From the NCBI GenBank assembly GCA_021779875.1, contig JAJXZV010000189.1:1-7198 (forward strand): a stretch of 7,198 bases of DNA, written 5' to 3'. Under the pieces are notes generated by a model. That model saw only the letters and a program-made list of their open reading frames with translations. It was not told the DNA's origin and ran no database searches. Position 1 is the first letter of the stretch; each line of letters begins with the position of its first letter. Positions 1-4,518 of the stretch are shown one piece after another. Both the position numbers and the translations under genes were made by a program. The DNA comes from Pseudomonadota bacterium. GTDB taxonomy: Bacteria > Pseudomonadota > Gammaproteobacteria > Steroidobacterales > Steroidobacteraceae.

Positions 1-1085
1 AAGGCGCCCTGCTCATGGAGAATCCGGCCGCCGTCAGCAATCCGTTCTACCTGATGGCGCCCGCCTGGTCGTTGTTTCCCCTGGTGATGCTCTCGACCCT
101 CGCCACGGTGATCGCCTCGCAGGCCGTGATCTCCGGGGTGTTCTCGGTCACGACGCAGGCCGTGAGCCTGGGCCTGCTCCCCAGGGTGCGCGTCGAACAC
201 TCCTCCGCCGAGCACGCCGGCCAGATCTACGTGCCGACCATGAACTGGCTGCTGATGGCGGCGTGCCTCGCCCTGGTCGCCGGATTCGGCAGCTCCGGGG
301 CGCTCGCGGGCGCCTATGGTCTCGCGGTGTCGGGGGCGATGACCATCGTCACGCCGCTCACCTTGAGCCTGATCAAGTCGCACACCGGACGCGAAAGCCG
401 GTGGCTGCGCGCCGGTCTGTCGCTGTTGTTCGTCATCGACATCGCGTTCCTGCTCGCGAACTTCACCAAGCTCGAGGACGGCGGCTGGTTGCCGCTCGGC
501 GCCGGGCTCATCATCTACTGGCTGATGCAGACCTGGCAGCGGGGCCGGGGTTCGCTGCTCGCCCGGCTGCTGCGCGAGCAGAAGCCGGTGCGGGATTTCC
601 TGGAGGACCTGAGGCGCGACCCGCCGGTGCGAGTGTCGGGCACCGCCATCTTCCTGGACGCCAAGGCCTCCGGCATCCCGCGCGCATTGCTGAACAACCT
701 GAAGTTCAACCGCGTGATGCACGAGCGCGTGGTGCTGCTCACGATCGTGACGCGGGAGGAGCCGCGGATCCCGGAGGCCCAGCGGGTGACGGTGACCCCG
801 GTGTACGACGGCATCGTGCGGGTGGTGGCGCAGGTGGGCTTCATGGAGAAGCCGGACGTCCCTCGGATACTGCGCGAGGCCGAGAATCACGGGGTGCCCT
901 ACGATCCGGAGCACACCACGTTCTTCCTCAGCCGCGAGGAATTGCTGCCGGGGCAGCGGTCGGATCTCACCCCTCTGCGCCGCCGGGCGTTCATTCAAAT
1001 GGCGCGCAATGCCCAGGTGATCGCCGACTATTACGGGCTGCCGCCGAACCGCGTGATCGAGATCGGGACCCGCGTGGAGATCTAA
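1..1085 (+). CDS. kup: Kup-family potassium uptake protein, C-terminal part (5'-truncated by window edge)
   Basis: This is the low-affinity K+ transporter of the KUP/HAK/KT family, an inner-membrane K+/H+ symporter. The reading frame is open from base 3 and gives about 360 residues; the family is usually about 620, so roughly the first 260 are outside the window. The visible part opens with the family signature around ALLMENP, NPFYLMAP and ATVIASQAVISGVFS, then QIYVPTMNWLL and AYGLAVSGAM. About five hydrophobic segments follow one another up to residue 180 of the visible part, including the GGWLPLGAG stretch. The rest is the soluble cytoplasmic C-terminal domain, with PPVRVSGTAIFLD, LKFNRVMHERVVLLT and a closing PPNRVIEIGTRVEI, all typical of Kup. 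The first ATG in view (base 15) is internal and is not the real start. The gene converges on rpiA. Confidence 0.96.
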   Translation, partial: GALLMENPAAVSNPFYLMAPAWSLFPLVMLSTLATVIASQAVISGVFSVTTQAVSLGLLPRVRVEHSSAEHAGQIYVPTMNWLLMAACLALVAGFGSSGALAGAYGLAVSGAMTIVTPLTLSLIKSHTGRESRWLRAGLSLLFVIDIAFLLANFTKLEDGGWLPLGAGLIIYWLMQTWQRGRGSLLARLLREQKPVRDFLEDLRRDPPVRVSGTAIFLDAKASGIPRALLNNLKFNRVMHERVVLLTIVTREEPRIPEAQRVTVTPVYDGIVRVVAQVGFMEKPDVPRILREAENHGVPYDPEHTTFFLSREELLPGQRSDLTPLRRRAFIQMARNAQVIADYYGLPPNRVIEIGTRVEI

Positions 1086-1110
1086 AGGGCCGCCCGCCCC
1101 GGGCGGCGCT
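1086..1110. terminator. GC-rich inverted repeat between convergent kup and rpiA, possible bidirectional terminator
   Basis: The 25-bp gap between the two stop codons contains a perfect 7-bp stem, GCCGCCC (1089-1095) and GGGCGGC (1101-1107), with a 5-base loop. Past one mismatch, AAG (1085-1087) and CTT (1109-1111) can extend it. Neither strand has a long T tract: the minus strand reads CCCTTTAG after the stem. It may stop transcription from both sides, but it is a weak candidate by the classical rule. Confidence 0.45.
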
Positions 1111-1779
1111 TCAGGGCCGCAGATCGAGCGTCCGGACGCCGCCGTCGCCCGCGACGATGAGCGTGTCGGCGCCGCGGCGGGCGAACAGGCCCACCGTCAC
1201 CACGCCGACGATGCCGTTCACCGCCGCCTCGAATTCCGCCGGTTCGTCGAGGTGCAGGTGGTGCACGTCGAGAATCGCGTTGCCGTTGTCCGTGACCACG
1301 CCCTCCCGCCACACCGGCTGGCCGCCGAGCCCGACCAGCTGCCGAGCCACGTAGGACCGGGCCATCGGGATCACCTCGACCGGCAGGGGGTAGCGTCCGA
1401 GCGTGCCGACGACCTTGGAGTCGTCGACGATGCAGATGAACCGCCGGGAGGCGGCCGCGATGATCTTCTCGCGGGTCAGCGCCGCGCCGCCGCCCTTGAT
1501 CAGCATTCCCGACGGGGTCGCCTCGTCGGCGCCGTCGATGTACAGGGGCAGATCGCCCGCCGCGTTCAAATCGAGTTCGGGGATGCGAGCGGCGCGCAGC
1601 CGTTCGGAGGTCTGCACGGAGCTCGAGACGGCCCCCTCCAGGCGGATCCTGCGCTCGATCAGCACGTCGATGAGCTGATTGACCGTGGATCCCGTGCCGA
1701 TGCCGAGCACCATCCCTTCTTCCAAGTGGCGGTAGGCGGCCTCGGCGGCGAGACGCTTCTTTTCGGTCGAGGAGAGCAT
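1111..1779 (-). CDS. rpiA: Ribose-5-phosphate isomerase A
   Basis: RpiA interconverts ribose 5-phosphate and ribulose 5-phosphate in the non-oxidative pentose phosphate pathway, in the cytoplasm. The 222-residue product matches the usual length of about 220. Family motifs are all present: GIGTGSTV (26-33, phosphate loop), GAVSSS (49-54), YIDGADEA (80-87), [11 protein letters not shown] (95-105), [17 protein letters not shown] and VVTDNGN (161-167). D82, D85, K95 and E104 line up with the catalytic-site residues D81, D84, K94 and E103 of the E. coli enzyme, so it should be active. The ATG at 1779 gives the expected N-terminus. The best purine stretch ahead of it (CTGGGG, about 11 nt upstream) is a poor Shine-Dalgarno. 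An intrinsic terminator hairpin ends about 23 nt before the start codon, so expression depends on read-through or on a promoter not obvious here. Confidence 0.97.
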   Translation of the reverse strand: MLSSTEKKRLAAEAAYRHLEEGMVLGIGTGSTVNQLIDVLIERRIRLEGAVSSSVQTSERLRAARIPELDLNAAGDLPLYIDGADEATPSGMLIKGGGAALTREKIIAAASRRFICIVDDSKVVGTLGRYPLPVEVIPMARSYVARQLVGLGGQPVWREGVVTDNGNAILDVHHLHLDEPAEFEAAVNGIVGVVTVGLFARRGADTLIVAGDGGVRTLDLRP

Positions 1780-1796
1780 GAATTCGCGTACCCCAG

Positions 1797-1829
1797 AAAC
1801 AACTGTGCCCGCTTACGCGGGCACAGCTG
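1797..1829 (-). terminator. Rho-independent terminator downstream of the lysine-rich mini-gene
   Basis: Read on the minus strand, a perfect 10-bp stem, CTGTGCCCGC and GCGGGCACAG (1817-1826 and 1803-1812), closes a GTAA tetraloop. It can be lengthened by G-U, A-U and C-G pairs to 13 bp. It is followed directly by TTGTTTCT. Strong stem, tight loop and U-rich tail are the classical intrinsic terminator pattern. It begins about 18 nt after the stop codon of the 21-codon ORF and ends just ahead of rpiA, so it either isolates that short gene or attenuates transcription into rpiA. Confidence 0.85.
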
Positions 1830-1844
1830 ATTCATTACGAAGGC

Positions 1845-1910
1845 TTACTTCTTCTTGGCGGCCTTTTTCTTGGCTACCTTCTTCTTCGCCTTCTTCGCTT
1901 TCGCTGCCAT
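1845..1910 (-). CDS. 21-residue lysine/alanine-rich microprotein (or leader peptide)
   Basis: This very short ORF encodes 21 residues: 12 Lys, 7 Ala, one Val and the start Met. The second half reads KKKVAKKKAAKKK. It has no acidic, aromatic or polar side chains other than lysine, and a net charge near +12. Ten of the 12 lysine codons are AAG. Evidence that it is expressed: CGGAG lies 8 nt before the ATG (1919-1923), a good sigma70-type promoter lies about 40-65 bp upstream, and an intrinsic terminator follows the TAA, predicting an RNA of about 145 nt. The composition resembles the lysine-rich tails of bacterial histone H1-like and AlgP-like proteins, which bind DNA or RNA non-specifically; homology cannot be claimed for so short and biased a sequence. 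Alternatives are a leader peptide controlling rpiA, or a small RNA with an incidental ORF. I do not recognise a named family. Confidence 0.7.
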   Translation of the reverse strand: MAAKAKKAKKKVAKKKAAKKK

Positions 1911-1918
1911 GTTAGAAA

Positions 1919-1923
1919 CTCCG
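1919..1923 (-). promoter_or_regulatory. Shine-Dalgarno of the lysine-rich mini-ORF
   Basis: CGGAG on the minus strand lies 8 nt before the ATG at 1910. This is better than the ribosome sites of most genes in the window, several of which have none visible, and it supports real translation of the 21-codon frame. Confidence 0.65.
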
Positions 1924-1946
1924 TTGTCGGGTTAGTCCGGGGACCG

Positions 1947-1974
1947 AGTATATACACGATTATTTAATTTACAA
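1947..1974 (-). promoter_or_regulatory. Sigma70-like promoter of the lysine-rich mini-gene
   Basis: On the minus strand, TTGTAA (1974-1969) and TATACT (1952-1947) are separated by 16 bp, matching the -35 and -10 consensus at 4/6 and 5/6. An alternative pair is TTGCTT (1978-1973) with TATATA (1954-1949), 18 bp apart. The spacer and flank (about 1949-1980) are strikingly AT-rich in an otherwise very GC-rich window. Transcription would start near 1940, giving a leader of about 30 nt before the ATG at 1910. Confidence 0.65.
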
Positions 1975-1984
1975 GCAATACGTC

Positions 1985-2009
1985 GCGCTCTTTGCTTGCG
2001 AAGAGGCGC
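1985..2009. other. Imperfect inverted repeat after the EVE-domain gene
   Basis: GCGCTCTT (1985-1992) and AAGAGGCGC (2001-2009) form an 8-bp stem with one bulged base and an 8-base loop. It lies 15-40 bp beyond the stop of the EVE gene and just upstream of the next promoter. It could end the ygfA-EVE transcript, but no T run follows on the minus strand. Confidence 0.3.
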
Positions 2010-2024
2010 ACGATGTGATCCATC

Positions 2025-2489
2025 TCACTCGAGCGCGAGGATGAAATCCCATTCCCGCCGCGATACCGGAGTGACCGAGAGACGATTGCCCCGACGCAGC
2101 AGGAGCATGCCGGCGAGCTCTTTGCCGGCATGCGCGCGCAGTTCGTCGAGCGTGATCACCCGGGAGAGCTTGCGCACCAGCGCCACGTCCACCGCGTACC
2201 AGCGCGGCGCGTGCGCCGGGCTGTCGGGGTCGAAATACCGGTGGGAGGCGTCGAAGGCGGACGCATCCGGATAGCCCGCGCGCGCGATGCGCACGATCCC
2301 CGCGATCCCCGGATTTTCGCAGTTGGAGTGATAGAAGAAGGCCGTGTCGCCCTTGCGCATGGAGTCACGCAGCATGTTCCTCGCCTGGTAGTTGCGCACT
2401 CCGTCCCAGGAGGTGGTGCGCTGGGGGAGCGCCGCCAGATCGTCGATGCCGAAAGTCTCCGGCTCGGACTTCAGGAGCCAATGGTTCAT
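2025..2489 (-). CDS. EVE domain-containing protein (THYN1-like)
   Basis: This is a single-domain EVE protein of 154 residues, about the family's standard length. EVE domains belong to the PUA/YTH-like fold and are thought to read modified bases in DNA or RNA; a substrate for this one is not shown. Typical blocks are HWLLKSEPETFGIDDL (3-18), TSWDGVRNYQARN (26-38), KGDTAFFYHSNCENPGIAGI (46-65), RWYAVDV (96-102) and LLLRRGNRLSVTPV (129-142). The ATG at 2489 forms an ATGA overlap with the ygfA stop; another ATG six bases upstream (2495) would add only Met-Pro. The family normally starts a few residues before WLLKSEP, so 2489 is preferred. It is translationally coupled to ygfA, downstream of 6S RNA. 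Longer upstream extensions in the same frame lie inside ygfA and are not credible. Confidence 0.93.
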   Translation of the reverse strand: MNHWLLKSEPETFGIDDLAALPQRTTSWDGVRNYQARNMLRDSMRKGDTAFFYHSNCENPGIAGIVRIARAGYPDASAFDASHRYFDPDSPAHAPRWYAVDVALVRKLSRVITLDELRAHAGKELAGMLLLRRGNRLSVTPVSRREWDFILALE

Positions 2490-3061
2490 CGGCATGGGTG
2501 CAGACCCGATTCGGTGGCCAGCGCGTCCACGCGCAGGTCCCAGTCGTCCGCGAACGGCGCAGCGGTGCGCTGGCAGTCGAAGCAATAGCCGATCAGCTGC
2601 GGGCCGGGCCACCCGGTCCTCAGCCGGCGGAACGCGAACGCGCGGTCGTAGAATCCGCCGCCCATTCCCAGGCGGCGGCCCGCGCCGTCGACGCCGACCA
2701 GCGGCACCACGACCAGATCCAGCCAGCGGGCGGGCAGGGGGCGTCCCTTGCGCGCCGGCACCGCGATGCCGAAGGTGCCGCGCCGGGTCTTGCCCTCGAG
2801 CGGATAGAAGCGGATCCGCGCATGCCGCCGGTCGACGATGATGGGCACGTACAGGCGAACCCCGCGGCGGCGGGCCGTGCGGATCAAGGCGGCGGTGTCG
2901 GTCTCACGGTCGAACGGCAGGTACACGGCCATCCGGCGGCCGGCCGCGAAGCGGCGCGAGCCGGCCACGGCGCGCGCGGCGAGACCGGAGCGTGCGGCGT
3001 GTTCGTCGGGATTGAAGGCGCGCCTCGCGGCGCGCAGTCCTTTGCGCAGTTTGGTCTTCAT
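2486..3061 (-). CDS. ygfA: 5-formyltetrahydrofolate cyclo-ligase (MTHF synthetase)
   Basis: This enzyme converts 5-formyl-THF to 5,10-methenyl-THF with ATP, returning an inhibitory folate store to one-carbon metabolism in the cytoplasm. The product is 191 residues, normal for the family. It shows the basic N-terminal helix (MKTKLRKGLRAARR), AVYLPFDRETDT (45-56, comparable to AVFLSFDGELDT in E. coli YgfA), LDLVVVPLVGVD (114-125) and the nucleotide-site signature LGMGGGFYDR (131-140), then IGYCFDCQ (157-164) and DDWDLRVDALATE (172-184). The segment that in many homologues reads H/PEP reads IAVP here (99-102), so its glutamate is replaced by valine. The ATG at 3061 was chosen because residues align from there, and because any longer frame would run through 6S RNA. 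It starts about 12 nt after the predicted 3' end of 6S RNA, suggesting co-transcription as in E. coli. Confidence 0.95.
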   Translation of the reverse strand: MKTKLRKGLRAARRAFNPDEHAARSGLAARAVAGSRRFAAGRRMAVYLPFDRETDTAALIRTARRRGVRLYVPIIVDRRHARIRFYPLEGKTRRGTFGIAVPARKGRPLPARWLDLVVVPLVGVDGAGRRLGMGGGFYDRAFAFRRLRTGWPGPQLIGYCFDCQRTAAPFADDWDLRVDALATESGLHPCR

Positions 3062-3073
3062 CGAGAAGGGGAT

Positions 3074-3262
3074 GGCGCCACCCGCATGTGCCGTCTTGGA
3101 TCGTTGCTCCCGACCTGAGCAACAGGTGGGGCCAACTGCGGCACTTAAGGCTTTCCGCTCGCGGCGGACTTGCACAATGATGCCAGCAAGCACGGCCCCT
3201 GGGGTTTACAAAATTAGGGTCAGGAGGTAACCCGATCCGCATCGAACACCGCAGGCGGCGCC
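3074..3262 (-). ncRNA. ssrS: 6S RNA
   Basis: 6S RNA binds the sigma70 RNA polymerase holoenzyme by imitating an open promoter, and is released by making a short product RNA from its central bubble. The region between zapA and ygfA is its conserved site. On the minus strand the ends pair: GGCGCCGCCTGCGGTGTT (3262-3245) with GGCACATGCGGGTGGCGCC (3092-3074), about 18 pairs with G-U wobbles and one bulged A. Further in, GGATC pairs with GATCC, and CTCCTGACC (3226-3218) pairs with GGTCGGGAG (3115-3107). The conserved AAAGCCTTAAG lies at 3154-3144, close to the AAGCCUUAA of E. coli. The strand facing it carries an A/U-rich stretch (about 3219-3205) fitting the open bubble. A side hairpin, ACCTG/CAGGT (3128-3113), is possible, as on the 3' side of the E. 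coli bubble. Length of about 189 nt fits the usual 180-200. Exact ends are estimates from pairing. Confidence 0.93.
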
Positions 3263-3308
3263 AAATTCAATCTTGCCCGATTCCGCGTCGGCGAACCGGG
3301 CCGGTTCT

Positions 3309-3623
3309 TCATAGCTCCAGCTGTTGGCCCTTCTCCAGAGCCGACTCTACGCGCTCGCGCAGGATACGCAAGCGACCTCCCATATCGGTCTCCGAGCTCG
3401 CATCACGATTGCGCAGCCGCAGCAGCTCGTTGGCCATGTTGAGCGCGGCGATCACGGCGATGCGATCGAGCCCCACGACCTTGCCGCCATCGCGTATCTC
3501 ACGCATCTTGGCGTTGAGGAATTCGGCCGAATCGAGCAGATTGGCGCGCTCCTCCGCCGGACAGGCGATGTGGTAGTCCTTCTCGAGTATCCGCACGCTC
3601 ACCCGCGCCACCGAATCGTTCAT
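3309..3623 (-). CDS. zapA: Cell division protein ZapA
   Basis: ZapA is a small cytoplasmic protein that bundles and cross-links FtsZ filaments at the division ring. The product is 104 residues (E. coli 109). The N-terminal globular part has VSVRILEKDYHIACPAEERANLLDSAEFLNAKMREIR (8-44), with the family's strand, Y-x-I-x-C-P-x-x-E and L-x-x-A-x-x-L-x-x-K-M pattern. VVGLDRIAVIAALNMANELLRLR (49-71) follows, then a C-terminal coiled coil ending at QLEL. The start codon overlaps the stop of the upstream coiled-coil gene (ATGA), so translation is probably coupled. The 6S RNA gene follows immediately, leaving under 50 bp for its promoter. Confidence 0.95.
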   Translation of the reverse strand: MNDSVARVSVRILEKDYHIACPAEERANLLDSAEFLNAKMREIRDGGKVVGLDRIAVIAALNMANELLRLRNRDASSETDMGGRLRILRERVESALEKGQQLEL

Positions 3624-3850
3624 ACCTGTTCCATCGACTTCAGCCGGCCGATCATCGCCTCGACGCGTGCGCGCACCTGCTCGTTCTTCTGCAGCAGGGT
3701 CGCGCGTTCGGAGGTGAGCGCGTCCTGGCGCTGGCGCAGGGCGCGGTTCTCCTCCTTGATCTGATTGACCGTGGCGATCAGGTCATCGACCCGTCGCTCG
3801 AGCCGCTTGAGCTCCAAATCGGTCGCGGACTTCGGGTTGGATTCGCTCAT
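3620..3850 (-). CDS. TIGR02449-type small coiled-coil protein, ZapB-like
   Basis: The 76-residue protein is almost entirely a predicted coiled coil: after a short polar N-terminus (MSESNPKSATD), leucine/valine/isoleucine heptads run from LELKRLERRVDDLIATVNQIK through ALRQRQDALTSERATLLQ to VRARVEAMIGRLKSMEQ. It has no membrane segment or signal peptide. A small coiled-coil protein of this size between ygfB and zapA is the hallmark of the TIGR02449 family. Its place directly before zapA, with an ATGA overlap, suggests a role with ZapA at the Z ring, similar to ZapB, but this is inferred from context and shape. The ATG at 3850 is the only plausible start: the frame upstream would run into the divergent ygfB gene. 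No clear Shine-Dalgarno is seen, and the promoter -10 lies only 7 nt upstream. Confidence 0.9.
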   Translation of the reverse strand: MSESNPKSATDLELKRLERRVDDLIATVNQIKEENRALRQRQDALTSERATLLQKNEQVRARVEAMIGRLKSMEQV

Positions 3851-3857
3851 AGGCGCC

Positions 3858-3886
3858 AATATAGAGCGCGGATTACCGCATTGCAA
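3858..3886 (-). promoter_or_regulatory. Sigma70-like promoter for the TIGR02449-zapA unit
   Basis: On the minus strand, TTGCAA (3886-3881) and TATATT (3863-3858) are 17 bp apart, matching consensus at 4/6 and 5/6 with ideal spacing. Only 7 nt separate the -10 box from the ATG at 3850, so the expected start of transcription falls on or next to the start codon, implying a leaderless or nearly leaderless mRNA. Confidence 0.65.
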
Positions 3887-3931
3887 AGGCGATCGGCGCG
3901 CCTTCCTCGGCATCCGGCCGGCGCTCTGCGG

Positions 3932-3937
3932 TATCAT
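3932..3937 (+). promoter_or_regulatory. Candidate -10 box of the ygfB-pepP-ubiH operon
   Basis: TATCAT matches the -10 consensus at 5/6 and lies 6 nt before the ygfB ATG at 3944. No convincing -35 is seen 16-18 bp upstream (around GGCATC, 3909-3914). If used, transcription would begin at about the A of the start codon. The 93-bp divergent region 3851-3943 would then drive both operons. Confidence 0.4.
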
Positions 3938-3943
3938 GATTCC

Positions 3944-4510
3944 ATGCCCCAGGAGGTACGATTCAAGGACTTCGAGGACGTGCTGGTCGCCGCCGGCAGC
4001 CTCGCCGACGCCGCCGAGGCGCATGGATCGTTGTGCGGCGCATTGTGCGCCGTGGCGCCCTACCGGATGCAGGATTGGGTCAACGAGATCCTGCCGGACG
4101 GGGCCGCGCTGTCGAGTGAATCGGCGGCCATGCTCGAGCGCGTGTTCACCGCGACGGCCACCTCGTTCGGCGAGCAGGGCATGGAGTTCGAGCCGCTGCT
4201 GCCGGACGACGAGCAGCCGCTGAACGGCCGGGCCAACGCGCTTGCCTTGTGGTGCACCGGCTTCCTCTACGGGCTCGGCACCGGCCAGATCGCCGACCTC
4301 GACGCGTTGAACGGCGACGTCGGCGAGATCGTCCGGGACTTCACCGAGATCTCCAGGGCGACCGGCGATGACGCGGAGGCCGACGAATCCAACGAGCAGG
4401 CCTATGCGGAATTGGTCGAGTTCATCCGGGTCGCGGCCCAGGTGGTCTTCGAGGAGCTCCTGCCCCTGCGCGGCCAAAGCCACTCGGCGACCCCGCAGCG
4501 GCTGCATTGA
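3944..4510 (+). CDS. ygfB: YgfB/UPF0149 family protein
   Basis: A conserved helical cytoplasmic protein of 188 residues (E. coli about 190). In Pseudomonas aeruginosa, YgfB has been linked to control of beta-lactamase and cell-wall amidase expression; its role in this organism is unknown. Family features are the N-terminal AEAHGSLCGALCA (24-36, the xxxHGLxxG motif), the central PLLPDDEQPLNGRANALALWCTGFLYGLG (84-112), an acidic stretch GDDAEADESNEQAY (141-154) and ELVEFIRVAAQVVFEEL (156-172). The ATG at 3944 has no Shine-Dalgarno upstream; oddly, a perfect AGGAGGT lies inside the gene at 3951-3957, with no suitable start codon after it. The stop overlaps the possible TTG start of pepP, making it first in a ygfB-pepP-ubiH operon. 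Confidence 0.93.
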   Translation: MPQEVRFKDFEDVLVAAGSLADAAEAHGSLCGALCAVAPYRMQDWVNEILPDGAALSSESAAMLERVFTATATSFGEQGMEFEPLLPDDEQPLNGRANALALWCTGFLYGLGTGQIADLDALNGDVGEIVRDFTEISRATGDDAEADESNEQAYAELVEFIRVAAQVVFEELLPLRGQSHSATPQRLH

Positions 4511-4518
4511 CCTCGCCG

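Noticed and set aside
263..1354. Plus-strand frame crossing the end of kup into rpiA
   Set aside because: Arg/Ala/Gly-rich shadow in a second frame of kup that continues antisense through rpiA; not protein-like.
1848..1900. CTT/TTC-rich stretch read as a simple-sequence repeat
   Set aside because: The repeats are AAG/AAA lysine codons of a short ORF mixed with Ala codons, not a regular microsatellite, and the ORF has its own start signals.
2490..2612. N-terminal extension of the EVE-domain frame
   Set aside because: It lies inside ygfA, is Arg-rich, and the family begins just before WLLKSEP.
3062..3193. N-terminal extension of the cyclo-ligase frame across the upstream region
   Set aside because: The extension overlaps the paired arms of 6S RNA, and homologues begin near the ATG at 3061.
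3196..3204. CCCCAGGGG palindrome as a possible operator
   Set aside because: It lies within 6S RNA, where GGGGCC can pair with GGCCCC at 3133-3128; no regulator site needs to be assumed.
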